Shown piece by piece: positions 1 to 10,507 of a stretch of DNA of 64,000 bases (its first letter is position 1; each line of letters begins with the position of its first letter). The DNA is from Deltaproteobacteria bacterium (GTDB lineage Bacteria; Myxococcota_A; UBA9160; UBA6930): NCBI GenBank assembly GCA_016875395.1, contig VGRF01000002.1, forward strand, positions 143,815 to 207,814, given 5' to 3'. A model generated the notes under the pieces. It was given only the letters and a program-made list of their open reading frames with translations, was not told the DNA's origin and did no database searches. The position numbers and the translations under genes are program-made.

Positions 1-35
1 ACGGATTGGCGCTTCCCGCGGGCACCGATGGCTAC

Positions 36-1052
36 TCAGCCCTCGAGCCCCTCGCTCTCGGCTTTGAGGCGGCGCGACATCAGGCGCAGGCCGGCCTGGG
101 CGGGCGTGATCTGGCCGTCGAGCACGGCGCGCAGGCCCGTCGCGATGGGCATCTCCATCCCGAGCTTGGCGGCGAGGCGGCAGGCGGCGTAGGTGGTGCG
201 CACGCCCTCGGCCACTTCGTTCATGCTCTGCGTGATCTCGGCGAGGCTGCGGCCGCGCGCGAGCTCGAGGCCGACGGTGCGGTTGCGCGAGAGGTCGCCC
301 GTGCAGGTGAGGATCAGGTCGCCCATCCCCGAGAGTCCGAGGAAGGTGAGCGAGTCGGCGCCGAGGGCGATGCCGAGCCGCGCGATCTCGTGGAGGCCGC
401 GCGTCATCAGCGCCGAGCGCGCGGAGAGACCGGTGCCGAGGCCATCGCTCATGCCGACCGCGATCGCGACGACGTTCTTCAGCGCGCCGCCCACCTCCAC
501 GCCCACGATGTCCTTGTGCGTGTAGCAGCGGAACGTGGGCGACGAGAGCGCGCGCTGCACCGCGATCGCGTGGGCTTCCTCGGCGCACGCGAGCGTTACC
601 GCGGTGGGCTTGCCCGCGGCGACTTCGCGCGCGAACGACGGTCCCGAGAGCGCGACGACGCGGGTTCGCAGCGGCTCGGGCAGCACTTCCGCGAGCACGT
701 CGTGCATCAGCAGCGAGGTCTCGACCTCGATGCCCTTCACGGTGGAGACCACGTACGCGTCGTGCGCCATGTGCGCGCCGGCTCCGCGCATCACCTCGCG
801 CACGCCGTGGCTCGGAATCGCGCACACCACGAGCTGCGCGCCGGCGACGGCGTCCGCGAGGTCCGTCGTCACGCGCACGCGCTCGGGCAGCGCGAAGTCG
901 CTCAGGTAGCGCGGGTTGCGGCGCTCGCGCTGCATCACGCGCGCAGCCTCCGCATCGCGCGTCCACAGCGTCACGTCGTGCGCTCGCGCCGCCAGCAGCG
1001 CGAGGCACGTGCCGAAGCTTCCGCCTCCGAGAACCGCGACGCGCTGCGACAT
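36..1052 (-). CDS. gpsA: Glycerol-3-phosphate dehydrogenase [NAD(P)+]
   Basis: Reduces dihydroxyacetone phosphate to sn-glycerol-3-phosphate, the backbone for membrane phospholipids; cytosolic. The 338-residue product has the N-terminal Rossmann motif GGGSFG (residues 9-14), the VKG segment near 105-107, a conserved catalytic-type lysine in GALKNVVAIAVG (K192) and the SGMGDL segment (241-246). Length is normal for GpsA (about 330-340). The frame stays open 29 codons further upstream, but the ATG at 1052 opens directly into the nucleotide-binding strand (MSQRVAVLGGG) and is the better start. It is divergent from the nuo operon and is probably transcribed from the shared 168-bp intergenic region. 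Identification is confident. Confidence 0.95.
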   Translation of the reverse strand: MSQRVAVLGGGSFGTCLALLAARAHDVTLWTRDAEAARVMQRERRNPRYLSDFALPERVRVTTDLADAVAGAQLVVCAIPSHGVREVMRGAGAHMAHDAYVVSTVKGIEVETSLLMHDVLAEVLPEPLRTRVVALSGPSFAREVAAGKPTAVTLACAEEAHAIAVQRALSSPTFRCYTHKDIVGVEVGGALKNVVAIAVGMSDGLGTGLSARSALMTRGLHEIARLGIALGADSLTFLGLSGMGDLILTCTGDLSRNRTVGLELARGRSLAEITQSMNEVAEGVRTTYAACRLAAKLGMEMPIATGLRAVLDGQITPAQAGLRLMSRRLKAESEGLEG

Positions 1053-1111
1053 GACGCGCACTCTATCGACCCGCTGTTGCGAAGGACGCGCGAGAAGCCG
1101 CGCAAAAATCG

Positions 1112-1139
1112 TTGAACGAGAAGTCCATCGCGCTAGCAT
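1112..1139 (+). promoter_or_regulatory. Candidate sigma-70-like promoter for the nuo operon
   Basis: In the gpsA/nuoA divergent gap, TTGAAC (1112-1117) and TAGCAT (1134-1139) are separated by 16 bp. This is a reasonable -35/-10 pair in an otherwise very GC-rich context, about 80 bp upstream of the nuoA start. It was found by eye and no transcript data support it. It would drive nuoA and the nine genes that follow without a gap. Confidence 0.35.
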
Positions 1140-1220
1140 GCCCGCGCTTTTTTCAGCCGCGACGCGCAGTTAACTCCAGTTTTCACGCGTGCCGGGCAAT
1201 GCGGAAACGGAGGTCGCGGC

Positions 1221-1574
1221 GTGCTCGGGGAATTCGCCGGCGTTTTGCTGCTGCTCGCCGTCGCGATCATCGTAGCCAGCGCCATGGTCTCCGCGCCGAA
1301 GCTGCTCGGACCGAAGCGCGAGTTCCCGGAGAAGCAGGACCCCTTCGAGTGCGGCGAGAAGCAGATCGTCTCACCGAAGCAGCGCTTCTCCGTGAAGTTC
1401 TATCTCGTCGCGATGCTGTTCGTGCTGTTCGATCTCGAGGCGGTGTTCTTCTATCCGTGGGGCGCCTTGATGCGCGAGCTCGGTGTCTTCGGCTTCGTCG
1501 CGATGACCGTGTTCACCGTCCCGCTCGTGCTCGGGCTCGTCTACGAGTGGCGCAAGGGAGCGCTCGAGTGGTGA
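1221..1574 (+). CDS. nuoA: NADH-quinone oxidoreductase subunit A
   Basis: Small membrane subunit of complex I, located at the junction of the quinone site and the proton-pumping arm. The 117-residue protein has three predicted membrane helices, the conserved loop DPFECG (40-45) and FDLEAVFFYPW (70-80), both diagnostic of NuoA/ND3. The start is GTG at 1221, preceded by GGAGG at 1209-1213 with a 7-nt spacer. It is first in a ten-gene operon and overlaps the next gene by 4 bp (GTGA). In most nuo operons nuoB, nuoC and nuoD follow; here nuoE follows directly. Confidence 0.95.
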   Translation: MLGEFAGVLLLLAVAIIVASAMVSAPKLLGPKREFPEKQDPFECGEKQIVSPKQRFSVKFYLVAMLFVLFDLEAVFFYPWGALMRELGVFGFVAMTVFTVPLVLGLVYEWRKGALEW

Positions 1575-2062
1575 AGAGCGCTTCTGTTGATCCGAAGGAC
1601 CTGTCCGCCGAGTCGCGCGCGCGCATCGAGCGCGAGATGGCGAAGTTCCCGAAGAAGCGCGGCGCGCTGCTCGCGGCGCTGCACATCGCGCAGGAAGAGC
1701 ACGGCTGGATCTCGCCGGCGCTCGCCAAGGTGCTCGCGCACATGTTCGAGATCGCACCGATCGAAGTGATGGAAGTCGTCTCGTTCTACAACATGTTCTA
1801 CGACCGCCCGCAGGGCCGGCACCACGTCTACGTGTGCACGAATCTGCCGTGCTCGCTGCGCGGCGCGCGCGGGATGCTGCGCGCGATCGAATCGCACCTC
1901 GGCGTGCGCGCGGGCGAGACGACGGCCGACGGGCGCATCACGCTCGGCCACGAGGAGTGCCTCGGCGCCTGCGCGTACGCACCGATGCTGCGCGTCGGCG
2001 AGACCTACCACGAGAACCTGGACGTCGAGCAGGCCAAGCGCCTGGTCGACGCGCTCGAGTAA
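1571..2062 (+). CDS. nuoE: NADH-quinone oxidoreductase subunit E (24 kDa-type [2Fe-2S] protein)
   Basis: Part of the NADH-oxidising N-module of complex I; carries the N1a [2Fe-2S] cluster. The 163-residue protein shows the thioredoxin-like NuoE pattern C-x4-C (C89, C94) and C-x3-C (C130, C134). The N-terminal helical part contains EVMEVVSFYNMFY, a hallmark of the family. The GTG at 1571 gives a 4-bp overlap with nuoA; an adjacent GTG at 1568 is possible. It is followed after 3 bp by nuoF, its direct structural partner. Confidence 0.95.
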   Translation: MKSASVDPKDLSAESRARIEREMAKFPKKRGALLAALHIAQEEHGWISPALAKVLAHMFEIAPIEVMEVVSFYNMFYDRPQGRHHVYVCTNLPCSLRGARGMLRAIESHLGVRAGETTADGRITLGHEECLGACAYAPMLRVGETYHENLDVEQAKRLVDALE

Positions 2063-2065
2063 CGC

Positions 2066-3364
2066 ATGGGACTCAAGGCGCCGTACGTCACGAACTACCT
2101 GACGCAGCACTTCGCGGACGACGCCTTCGGTCACGTGGACGGCTACGTCGCGCGCGGCGGCTACGAGGCCGCGCGCCAGGCGATCACGCGCATGGCGCCC
2201 GAAGAGGTCGCCACGCTCGTCAAGGACGCGGGCCTGCAAGGGCGCGGCGGCGCGGGCTTCGTCGCGGGCCTCAAGTGGACGTTCATGCCCAAGGGCAACG
2301 ACAAGCCCAAGTACCTCGTCTGCAACGCAGACGAATCGGAGCCGGGCTCGTTCAAGGATCGCCTCCTGATGGAGCGCGGCCCGCATCAGCTGCTCGAAGG
2401 CATCCTGATCGCCGCGTGGGCGACGGGCGCGGAGAAGACCTTCGTCTACATCCGCGGCGAGTACGCGTTCGCCGCGCAGGTGTTGCAGCGCGCGATCGAC
2501 GAGGCGTATTCGCGCGGCTACCTCGGCCCGCGCGTGATGGGCACCGCGCTCTCGCACGACGTGGTGCTCGTGCGCGGCGCGGGCGCCTACATCTGCGGCG
2601 AAGAGACGGGCCTGCTCGAATCGCTCGAGGGCAAGAAGGGCCAGCCGCGCAAGAAGCCGCCGTTCCCCGCGCAGTACGGCGCGTTCGGCATGCCCACCAC
2701 GGTGAACAACGTCGAGACGTTCAGCCACGTCCCGCACATCGTCGCGCGGGGCAAGGACTGGTTCCGCGGCATCGGCACCGAGAAGAGCCCGGGCACCACG
2801 ATCTTCGGCGTGTCCGGGCATGTCGTCAGGCCCGGGCTCTACGAGCTGCCGCTCGGCACGAAGCTCGACACGATCATCTTCGAGCACGCGGGCGGTGTGC
2901 CCGACGGCAAGAAGGTGAAGGGCGTCATCCCCGGCGGCATGTCGATGAAGATCCTGCCCGCCGGCCAGCTGGACACGCCGATGGCGAACGAGTCGCTGCG
3001 CGAGCGCGGCTCGATGCTCGGCACCGGCGGCATCATCGTGATGGACGAGACCACCTGCATGGTGCGCGCGGCCAGCGTGATCTCGTACTTCTTCCGCGAC
3101 GAGTCGTGCGGCCAGTGCACGCAGTGCCGCGAAGGCACGGGCTGGCTGAACAAGATCATCGGCCGCATCGAGCGCGGGGCGGGCACGCGCGAGGACATCG
3201 ACATCCTGCTCGACGTCGCGGGCAAGATGGAGGGCGCCACGATCTGCGCGTTCTCCGACGCCGCCGCGTGGCCGGTGCAGGGCATCCTCAAACACTTCCG
3301 CGACGACTTCGAAGCGCACGTGCGCGAACAGAAGTGTCCGTTCCCCGCGAGCTTCGAGCTGTAA
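2066..3364 (+). CDS. nuoF: NADH-quinone oxidoreductase subunit F (NADH/FMN-binding)
   Basis: Binds NADH and FMN and passes electrons to the [4Fe-4S] cluster N3. The 432-residue protein contains the glycine-rich GRGGAGF (59-65) of the NADH/FMN site, CNADESEPGS (86-95) lining FMN, and the N3 ligands C348, C351, C354 and C394. Full length for the family (about 420-440). It sits between nuoE and nuoG as expected for the N-module. Confidence 0.96.
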   Translation: MGLKAPYVTNYLTQHFADDAFGHVDGYVARGGYEAARQAITRMAPEEVATLVKDAGLQGRGGAGFVAGLKWTFMPKGNDKPKYLVCNADESEPGSFKDRLLMERGPHQLLEGILIAAWATGAEKTFVYIRGEYAFAAQVLQRAIDEAYSRGYLGPRVMGTALSHDVVLVRGAGAYICGEETGLLESLEGKKGQPRKKPPFPAQYGAFGMPTTVNNVETFSHVPHIVARGKDWFRGIGTEKSPGTTIFGVSGHVVRPGLYELPLGTKLDTIIFEHAGGVPDGKKVKGVIPGGMSMKILPAGQLDTPMANESLRERGSMLGTGGIIVMDETTCMVRAASVISYFFRDESCGQCTQCREGTGWLNKIIGRIERGAGTREDIDILLDVAGKMEGATICAFSDAAAWPVQGILKHFRDDFEAHVREQKCPFPASFEL

Positions 3365-3368
3365 CGAC

Positions 3369-4958
3369 ATGGCAAACGTCACGATCGACGGCGTGAAGTA
3401 CGAAGTGCAGGACGGGCGCACGATCCTGCAGGCGCTCGACGACCTCGGGCTGCTCATGAACGGCGTCGACGTGCCGCACTACTGCTGGCATCCGAAGCTC
3501 TCGATCGACGGCTCGTGCCGACTCTGCCAAGTCGAGGTGAAGGGTCAGCCGAAGCTCCAGATCGCCTGCAACACGCCCGTCGCCGAGGGCATGGAGATCA
3601 CCACCGCGAACGAGCGCGTGAAGAAGGCGCGCGAGGGCGTGATGGAGCTGCTGCTCGTCAATCACCCCCTCGATTGCCCGATCTGCGATCAGGCGGGCGA
3701 GTGCAAGCTGCAGGACTACGCCTACGAGTACGGCGTCACGCACGCGCGCACGAAAGAGCCGCGGCGCGCGCTGAAGAAGCGCGTCGACCTCGGGCCGACG
3801 ATCACGTTCGACCAGGAGCGCTGCATCTTGTGCCGGCGCTGCGTGCGCTTCACGCGCGAGATCTCGCAGACGAGCGAGCTCACCGTGATGAGCCGCGGCG
3901 ATCGCTCGACGATCGAGACGTTCCCCGGCGCGCCGCTCGACAACGACTACTCGATGAACGTGGCCGACATCTGCCCGGTCGGCGCGCTCACCACGAAGGA
4001 CTTCCGCTTCAAGATCCGCGTGTGGTTCCTCGACGACAAGCCGGGCGTCTGCACCGGCTGCGCGAGTGGCTGCAACATCCACCTCGGCGTCGCGAACAAT
4101 CAGGTCTACCGCTACGTGCCGCGGCGCAACGACGCGGTGAACGCGACCTGGATGTGCGACGAAGGCCGCATGTCCTACAAGCGCATCGGCGCGAGCGACC
4201 GCATCCGTGAAGCCGGCGTGCGCACCGCGACGGGCGGCCTCGCGAGCGCGAAGCTCGACGCCGCGGTCGCCGCCGCCGCCGCGAAGCTGCGCGCCGTAAC
4301 GACAGCGGGCGGCGCCTCGGTCGCCGCGCTCGCCTCCGCGCACGCGACGAACGAGGACCTGTTCGTGCTGCGCCGCTTCTGCGAGGCGATCGGCACGGAG
4401 ACGATGGGCGTCGCGGTTCCGAAGGGGCGCTCCGACGAGATCTTGATCAAGGCGGAGAAGGCCGCGAACGGCGCCGGCGCGCGTGCGCTCGGCTTCAAGG
4501 ACGCGGCGAGCGTCGCCGAGCGCGTGAAGGCCGGCGCGGTGCGCGCGCTGATCGTGCTCGGCAGCGATGCGCTCGCGTTGTTAGGTGGCGAGGCCGCGCT
4601 CGCGAAGCTCGACTGCGTGATCCTGCTGGGCACGCATCACTCCGCGCTCGAGCGCGCTGCGCACGTGGTGTTCCCCGCGCGCGTCGCCGCGGAGAAGCGC
4701 GGCACGCTCACGAATCACGCGGGCCACGTGCAGCGCGTGGCGCCCGCGGTGGAGCCCGCGTTCGACGCGTGGAGCGAGGGCGAGGTGCTGCTGCGCCTCG
4801 GCCAGGCGCTCGGGCTCGCGGGCTTCGCGCCGGGCGTCGCGTTCAATGCGCGCGAAGTCTCGAAGGCGATCGGGCAGGTGGTGCCCGCGTTCGCGGGCTG
4901 CGACTACGACTCGGTGGGCGACGAAGGGCGACCGCTCGGCGGCGCGGGAGCGCGCTGA
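3369..4958 (+). CDS. nuoG: NADH-quinone oxidoreductase subunit G (short form)
   Basis: Large iron-sulfur subunit of the N-module. Cluster ligands are visible in order: [2Fe-2S] C39, C50, C53, C67; His-ligated [4Fe-4S] H99, C103, C106, C112; [4Fe-4S] C152, C155, C158, C202; and a fourth set C228, C231, C235, C263 matching the N7-type site that only some bacteria keep. The 529-residue length is short: the C-terminal molybdopterin-like domain is reduced to about 260 residues compared with roughly 690-900 total in many homologues. The stop abuts the GTG start of nuoH. Confidence 0.93.
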   Translation: MANVTIDGVKYEVQDGRTILQALDDLGLLMNGVDVPHYCWHPKLSIDGSCRLCQVEVKGQPKLQIACNTPVAEGMEITTANERVKKAREGVMELLLVNHPLDCPICDQAGECKLQDYAYEYGVTHARTKEPRRALKKRVDLGPTITFDQERCILCRRCVRFTREISQTSELTVMSRGDRSTIETFPGAPLDNDYSMNVADICPVGALTTKDFRFKIRVWFLDDKPGVCTGCASGCNIHLGVANNQVYRYVPRRNDAVNATWMCDEGRMSYKRIGASDRIREAGVRTATGGLASAKLDAAVAAAAAKLRAVTTAGGASVAALASAHATNEDLFVLRRFCEAIGTETMGVAVPKGRSDEILIKAEKAANGAGARALGFKDAASVAERVKAGAVRALIVLGSDALALLGGEAALAKLDCVILLGTHHSALERAAHVVFPARVAAEKRGTLTNHAGHVQRVAPAVEPAFDAWSEGEVLLRLGQALGLAGFAPGVAFNAREVSKAIGQVVPAFAGCDYDSVGDEGRPLGGAGAR

Positions 4959-6062
4959 GTGGAGCTCCAAGTCGTCGTCAAGATGCTCGTGATCGTGCTC
5001 GTGATCATGGGTCTGTTCCTGCCTCTCATCACCTGGGTCGAGCGCAAGCAGAGCGCCGTGATGCAGGACCGCATCGGCGCCAACCGCGCCCACGTGCTCG
5101 GCATCACCGCGCTCGGCCTGCTGCACCCCGCGGCCGACGTCGTGAAGCTCGCGACCAAAGAAGACGTCGTGCCCGCCGGCGCGAATCGCTGGATCCATCA
5201 GCTCGCGCCGATCATCGCGCTGGTGCCCGCGATCATCACGCTCGCCGTGATCCCGTACGGCGGGAAGTACCAGATGGACGGCTGGGTGCTGAACCTCGTC
5301 GTCGCCGACATCGACTGGGGAATGCTCTACGTGTTCGCGGTCGGCTCGATCGCGACCTACGGCGCCGTGATGGCGGGCTGGGCGAGCAACTCGAACTGGG
5401 GCTTGCTCGGCTCGATGCGCGCCTCGGCGCAGATGATCTCGTACGAAGTGACGATGGGGCTCTCGCTCGTCGGCCTCTTCATGGTGTTCAACTCGCTGAG
5501 CCTCGTGGAGATCGCGCAGGCGCAGGACAAGACGCTCTGGCTGTTCGGCCTCGTTCCGCTGCCGAACTGGGGGATCTTCCTCCAGCCGCTCGGCTTCATC
5601 CTGTTCCTCACCTGCATCATGGCCGAGAACAAGCGGCCGCCGTTCGACGCGCCGGAAGGCGAGAGCGAGCTCGTGGCCGGGTACCACATGGAGTACTCGG
5701 GCATGCGCTTCGGCCTGTTCTACACGGCCGAGTTCCTCGAAGTGCCGGTGATCGGCATGATCGTCACCACGCTGTTCCTCGGCGGCTATGCGATCCCGTT
5801 CGTCTCGCAGGAGATGATCATCGGCGGCCTCACGCCCGCGCTCGGCGCGAGCTTCGCGACGGTCGTCTGCATCGCGCTGCACTTCGTCACGTTCCTGATC
5901 AAGGTGATCGTGATGATCTGGCTGCAGATGGCGATCCGCTGGACGCTGCCGCGCTTCCGGTACGACCAGGTGATGGACCTGTGCTGGAAGATGATCCTGC
6001 CGATCTCGATCGCGAATGCGTTCGTGACGGCCGGCGTGATCTTGTTCCTGGAGCGCGCATGA
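4959..6062 (+). CDS. nuoH: NADH-quinone oxidoreductase subunit H
   Basis: Membrane subunit that forms the quinone entry chamber between the hydrophilic and membrane arms. The 367-residue protein has about eight hydrophobic segments, the early [13 protein letters not shown] motif and the highly conserved loop [17 protein letters not shown] that faces the quinone cavity. The start is a GTG immediately after the nuoG stop; the end overlaps nuoJ by ATGA. The nuoI gene, usual between H and J, is absent. Confidence 0.95.
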   Translation: MELQVVVKMLVIVLVIMGLFLPLITWVERKQSAVMQDRIGANRAHVLGITALGLLHPAADVVKLATKEDVVPAGANRWIHQLAPIIALVPAIITLAVIPYGGKYQMDGWVLNLVVADIDWGMLYVFAVGSIATYGAVMAGWASNSNWGLLGSMRASAQMISYEVTMGLSLVGLFMVFNSLSLVEIAQAQDKTLWLFGLVPLPNWGIFLQPLGFILFLTCIMAENKRPPFDAPEGESELVAGYHMEYSGMRFGLFYTAEFLEVPVIGMIVTTLFLGGYAIPFVSQEMIIGGLTPALGASFATVVCIALHFVTFLIKVIVMIWLQMAIRWTLPRFRYDQVMDLCWKMILPISIANAFVTAGVILFLERA

Positions 6063-6547
6063 CGCTCTTCTACATCTTCGCGTTCATCGCGATCGCCGGC
6101 GCGCTCGGCATGCTGCTCAACACGCGCAACACCGTGGCCGCGGCGCTCTCGCTCGTCGTCACGATGTGCGCGCTCGCCGCGATCTACGTGCAGCTCGACG
6201 CGTACCTGATCGGCGCGCTGCAGGTGATGGTCTACGCCGGCGCGATCCTCGTGCTGTTCCTGTTCGTGGTGATGCTGCTCAACCTGCGCAGCGACGACTT
6301 CGGCGGCGCGCGCTACGCGAAGCCATTGCTCGCGACGCTCGGCGCCGCCGCGATCGGCGCAGGCTTCCTCACGCTGCTGCCCGGCGCGTTCGGCCCCGCC
6401 GCGGAGCTCAGCGCAGGCTTCGGCGGCTACCGCGAAGTCGGGCGCGAGCTCTTCACCAACTACGTGCTCGCGTTCGAAGTCACCTCGCTGCTGCTGCTCG
6501 GCGCGATGATCGGCGCAGTGATTCTCGCCAAGCGGAAGATCGACTGA
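6059..6547 (+). CDS. nuoJ: NADH-quinone oxidoreductase subunit J
   Basis: Membrane subunit (ND6 equivalent) of the proton-translocating arm. The 162-residue protein has five hydrophobic helices and the family segment [19 protein letters not shown], which contains the pi-bulge helix that couples redox to pumping. It overlaps nuoH (ATGA) and nuoK (TGATG), so translation is probably coupled. Identification is secure from sequence and position. Confidence 0.94.
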   Translation: MTLFYIFAFIAIAGALGMLLNTRNTVAAALSLVVTMCALAAIYVQLDAYLIGALQVMVYAGAILVLFLFVVMLLNLRSDDFGGARYAKPLLATLGAAAIGAGFLTLLPGAFGPAAELSAGFGGYREVGRELFTNYVLAFEVTSLLLLGAMIGAVILAKRKID

Positions 6548-6843
6548 TGGTCACGCAAGCCGTCGCGCTCTCGGGGATCCTGTTCTTGCTCGGCGTGATC
6601 GGCGCGCTCACGCGCCGCAACCTGATCGTGATCCTGATGTCGATCGAGCTGATGCTGAACGCGGTGAACCTCGCGCTCGTCGCGTTCTCGCGGCAGTGGG
6701 GCGATCACGCGGGCCAGCTGTTCGTGCTGATGGTGATCGTCGTCGCCGCCGCCGAAGTCGCGGTCGGCCTCGGCATCGTGATCGCGCTGTTCCGCAACCG
6801 CGAGAGCGTCAACGTCGAGGACGCGAGTCTCCTGAAATGGTAG
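6547..6843 (+). CDS. nuoK: NADH-quinone oxidoreductase subunit K
   Basis: Small membrane subunit (ND4L equivalent), 98 residues with three helices. The conserved glutamates typical of NuoK lie in the helices: [12 protein letters not shown] and [17 protein letters not shown]. The ATG at 6547 shares its A with the nuoJ stop. The 3' end overlaps nuoL by 7 bp. Normal family length is about 100. Confidence 0.94.
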   Translation: MVTQAVALSGILFLLGVIGALTRRNLIVILMSIELMLNAVNLALVAFSRQWGDHAGQLFVLMVIVVAAAEVAVGLGIVIALFRNRESVNVEDASLLKW

Positions 6844-8894
6844 AAGCGACGCCGAACGACCTGATCCGCTGGGTGCCCCTGCTGCCGCTGCTCGGCGCTC
6901 TCGTGCACGGCGTGCTGCTCGCCTTCTTCCGCACGCAGCTCTCGCGCACGCTCACGATCGCGCTCTCGTGCGGCTCGGTCGTCGCGTCGTTCCTGCTCTC
7001 GCTCGCGCTCGTGAACGACCTCACGCAGCTCGCGCCGGGCGCGCGCGTGATGAGCGACTCGCTCTTCACCTGGATCGGCACCGCCAGCTTCACCGCCGAA
7101 GCCGCGTTCCTGCTCGATCCGCTCAGCGCCGTGATGATCCTCGTCGTCACCGGGGTCGGCTCGCTCATCCACATCTACTCGATCGGGTACATGGATGACG
7201 ACCACCGCGACGACCGCGGCTTCGCGCGCTTCTTCTGTTACCTGAACCTGTTCACGTTCTCGATGCTGATGCTGGTGCTCGGGGACAACCTGCTGGTGAT
7301 GTTCCTCGGCTGGGAAGGCGTCGGCGTCTGTTCCTACCTGCTGATCGGCTTCTGGTACTCGGACACGTGGAACGCCTACTGCGGCAGCAAGGCGTTCATC
7401 GTCAACCGCATCGGCGACTTCGGCTTCTTGCTCGGCTTGTTCCTGCTGTTCTGGTCGCTCTCCGGCGAGGGCCAGGCCGCGATCGCGTTCCGCGACATCC
7501 AGGCCGCGTTCCCCGCGATCGCAGAGCAGACGGTGCAGCTGCCGCAGTGGCTCTCGTTCCTGCCCGGCTTCCCCGAGTGGAAGCTCGCCACGCTGATCGG
7601 CCTGTGCTTCTTCGTCGGCGCCGCCGGCAAGTCCGCGCAGCTGCCGCTCTACGTGTGGCTGCCCGACGCGATGGCGGGCCCGACGCCCGTGTCCGCGCTG
7701 ATTCACGCCGCCACGATGGTGACCGCGGGCGTCTACATGGTCTCGCGCATGAGCTTCGTCTACGCGGAGGCGGACGGCGCGATGGCGTTCATCGCGTGGA
7801 CGGGCGCGATCACGGCGCTGCTCTCGGCCACGATCGCGATCGCGCAGACCGACATCAAGAAAGTGCTCGCGTACTCCACCGTCTCGCAGCTCGGCTTCAT
7901 GTTCGTGGCCGCGGGCTGCGGCGCGTTCGGCGCGGCGATGTTCCACGTCGTCACGCACGCGTTCTTCAAGGCGCTGCTCTTCCTCGGCGCCGGCAGCGTG
8001 ATCCTCGCGATGCACCACGAGCAGGACACGGACAAGATGGGCGGCCTGCGGACGAAGCTGCCGTGGACGCACAAGGTGTTCCTGATGGGCGTGCTCGCGA
8101 TCGCGGGTGCGCCGTTCTTCTCCGGATTCTTCTCGAAGGACGAGATCCTGCTCGCCGCGAAGCTCTCGCACGTGCCCGCCCACGGCGCGCTCTACGCAGT
8201 CATGCTCGGCACCGCAGGCATCACGGCCTTCTACATGTTCCGCCTCTACTTCCGCACGTTCCTCGGCAAGAGCCGCGCGAGCGAGCAGACGTTGTCTCAC
8301 GTGCACGAGCCCGCGTGGACGGTCGTCGCGCCGCTCGTCGTGCTGGCCCTCGCCTCGATCTTCGGCGGCTTCCTCGGTCCAGCGGCGGCGCTGAACCCGC
8401 TGCTCGGCATCCTCAACATCGCGCCTGAGAACTCGAACAGCTTCGCGAACTTCGTCGCGCCCGTGCTCTCGAACGCGCACCACGAGATCACGCTGAGCGA
8501 AGAGCGCCTGCTCGCCGTGTACTCGGTGCTCGTCGCGGGCGTCGGCGTCGCGCTCGCAGCGCTGATGTACGTGTGGCGCCCCGCCATCCCCGTCGCGATT
8601 CGCGGCGCGCTCGGGCCGCTCCATCGCGCGGTCGAGAACAAGTACTACGTGGACGAGATCTACGACGCGCTGTTCGTGAAGCCCCTCGTGTGGCTCTCGA
8701 AGAACGTTCTGCACCGCTTCTTCGACGCGGGCGTGATCGACGGCGTGCTCGTGAACGGCTCGGCGGCGACGGTGCGCGGGGTGACGAGCGGCCTGCTCAA
8801 GTACGCGCAGTCGGGCTTCGCGCAGAGCTACCTCGGCTGGATGGCGCTCGGCACGGCGTGCCTGCTCGTCTGGCTCGCGACGCAGGTGGCGTGA
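6837..8894 (+). CDS. nuoL: NADH-quinone oxidoreductase subunit L
   Basis: Distal antiporter-like proton-pumping subunit with the long lateral helix. 685 residues from the ATG at 6837, inside the last codons of nuoK. Diagnostic pieces are the conserved glutamate in [19 protein letters not shown], the segment [20 protein letters not shown] and a long hydrophobic C-terminal region that ends in an isolated helix. It overlaps nuoM at TGATG. Confidence 0.95.
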   Translation: MVEATPNDLIRWVPLLPLLGALVHGVLLAFFRTQLSRTLTIALSCGSVVASFLLSLALVNDLTQLAPGARVMSDSLFTWIGTASFTAEAAFLLDPLSAVMILVVTGVGSLIHIYSIGYMDDDHRDDRGFARFFCYLNLFTFSMLMLVLGDNLLVMFLGWEGVGVCSYLLIGFWYSDTWNAYCGSKAFIVNRIGDFGFLLGLFLLFWSLSGEGQAAIAFRDIQAAFPAIAEQTVQLPQWLSFLPGFPEWKLATLIGLCFFVGAAGKSAQLPLYVWLPDAMAGPTPVSALIHAATMVTAGVYMVSRMSFVYAEADGAMAFIAWTGAITALLSATIAIAQTDIKKVLAYSTVSQLGFMFVAAGCGAFGAAMFHVVTHAFFKALLFLGAGSVILAMHHEQDTDKMGGLRTKLPWTHKVFLMGVLAIAGAPFFSGFFSKDEILLAAKLSHVPAHGALYAVMLGTAGITAFYMFRLYFRTFLGKSRASEQTLSHVHEPAWTVVAPLVVLALASIFGGFLGPAAALNPLLGILNIAPENSNSFANFVAPVLSNAHHEITLSEERLLAVYSVLVAGVGVALAALMYVWRPAIPVAIRGALGPLHRAVENKYYVDEIYDALFVKPLVWLSKNVLHRFFDAGVIDGVLVNGSAATVRGVTSGLLKYAQSGFAQSYLGWMALGTACLLVWLATQVA

Positions 8895-10507
8895 TGTTCG
8901 AAGGCAACCTCGTCAGCGTCGTCTCGTTCCTGCCGCTCGCCGCGGCGCTCGTGCTGCTCGTCGTCGACCAGATCGCGAAGCTCGCGGACGCGGTGTGGAA
9001 GAGCGCGGCGCTGATCACGAGCCTGCTCACCTTCGTGATCTCGCTCCAGCTCTGGTGCGGCTACGACGCGACGCGCGCCGACTACCAGTTCGTCGAGCAC
9101 GTGCCGTGGCTCGCGGAGTGGGGCGTCAACTACTTCGTCGGCATCGACGGCATCAGCCTGCTCTTGATCCTGCTCACGACGTTCCTGCAGCCGATCGTGC
9201 TGGTCGCGTCGTGGAACGACATCAAGACCAGCGTCAAGTCGTTCCTGTTCTTCATGCTCGCGCTCGAGACGGGCATGATCGCGACCTTCGCCGCGCTGAA
9301 TCTCTTCCAGTTCTACCTGTTCTGGGAGCTGATGCTGATTCCGATGTACTTCATCATCGGGATCTGGGGCGGCCCGCGGCGCGTGTACGCCGCGATCAAG
9401 TTCTTCCTGTTCACGATGGCCGGCTCGCTGCTGATGCTCGTCGCGATGCTGGTCGTCTACCGCCTGCACTTCGAGCAGACCGGCACGCTCACGCTCGACC
9501 TCGTCGCGCCGCCGGGCTCCACGCTCCCGGGTCTGCTCGACACCGCGATCCTGCCGGGCGGCGACGTGTGGTGGCGCACGCAGCCGTGGCTGTTCGCGGC
9601 CTTCGCGCTCGCGTTCGGCATCAAGGTCCCGGTGTTCCCGTTCCACACCTGGCTTCCCGACGCGCACGTCGAGGCGCCCACCGCTGGCTCCGCGATCCTC
9701 GCCGGCGTGCTGCTGAAGATGGGCACCTACGGCTTCGTGCGCTTCGCGCTGCCGCTCTTCCCCGACGCCGCAGTCGAGTTCGCGCCGCTCGTGTTCGGCC
9801 TCGGCGTGATGGGCATCGTGTACGGCGCGCTCGTGGCGATGGTGCAGAGCGACATCAAGAAGCTCGTCGCGTACTCGTCGGTCGCGCACCTCGGCTTCGT
9901 GATGCTCGGAACCTTCGCGCTGAACGACGAGGGCCTGAAGGGTTCCGTGCTGCAGATGGTGAACCACGGCCTCTCGACCGGCGCGCTCTTCCTGCTCGTC
10001 GGCATGATCTACGAGCGCCGTCACACCCGCGAGATCGGCGCGTTCGGCGGCATCGCGAAGCCGATGCCGGTGTACGCCGCGATGTTCGGGATCGTGACGA
10101 TGTCGAGCATCGGCCTGCCCGGGCTGAACGGCTTCGTGGGCGAGTTCCTGATCTTGTTAGGCACGTTCGAGGCCGCGCCGCTCGTCGCGACGCTCGCGAC
10201 CTTCGGCGTCGTGCTCGCCGCGGTCTACATGCTGTGGATGTATCGCCGCGTGTTCTTCGGGCCCGTCGAGGTGCCGGAGAATCGCGGCCTGATCGACCTC
10301 GACCTGCGCGAGAAGCTCGTGATCGCCGCGGTCGTGATCCCGATCGTGTGGATCGGCGTCTACCCGCAGCCGCTGCTCACGCGCCTCTCGGCGCCGGTCA
10401 GCGAGATCCTGCGCGTGATGGAGGCGAAGCGCGCGGCCACGGCGGCGGAGGCGACCGCGCCGCTCCCGGTTCCCGTGCGCGTGAGCCTCACGGAGCCGCA
10501 GCGATGA
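8894..10507 (+). CDS. nuoM: NADH-quinone oxidoreductase subunit M
   Basis: Antiporter-like proton-pumping subunit (ND4 equivalent), 537 residues with about 14 helices. It contains the conserved helix-5 glutamate in FYLFWELMLIPMYFIIG and the FHTWLPDAHVEAPTAGS loop typical of NuoM. The start codon overlaps the nuoL stop and the end overlaps nuoN by ATGA. Length and order are normal. Confidence 0.95.
   Translation: MFEGNLVSVVSFLPLAAALVLLVVDQIAKLADAVWKSAALITSLLTFVISLQLWCGYDATRADYQFVEHVPWLAEWGVNYFVGIDGISLLLILLTTFLQPIVLVASWNDIKTSVKSFLFFMLALETGMIATFAALNLFQFYLFWELMLIPMYFIIGIWGGPRRVYAAIKFFLFTMAGSLLMLVAMLVVYRLHFEQTGTLTLDLVAPPGSTLPGLLDTAILPGGDVWWRTQPWLFAAFALAFGIKVPVFPFHTWLPDAHVEAPTAGSAILAGVLLKMGTYGFVRFALPLFPDAAVEFAPLVFGLGVMGIVYGALVAMVQSDIKKLVAYSSVAHLGFVMLGTFALNDEGLKGSVLQMVNHGLSTGALFLLVGMIYERRHTREIGAFGGIAKPMPVYAAMFGIVTMSSIGLPGLNGFVGEFLILLGTFEAAPLVATLATFGVVLAAVYMLWMYRRVFFGPVEVPENRGLIDLDLREKLVIAAVVIPIVWIGVYPQPLLTRLSAPVSEILRVMEAKRAATAAEATAPLPVPVRVSLTEPQR

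Noticed and set aside
1541..3457. A 638-codon open frame on the minus strand across nuoE and nuoF
   Set aside because: It is an Arg/Ala/His-rich shadow of the nuo genes caused by GC-rich third positions; the plus-strand genes are unmistakable.
6705..8714. A 669-codon open frame on the minus strand opposite nuoL
   Set aside because: Low-complexity His/Arg/Glu-rich antisense shadow of nuoL.
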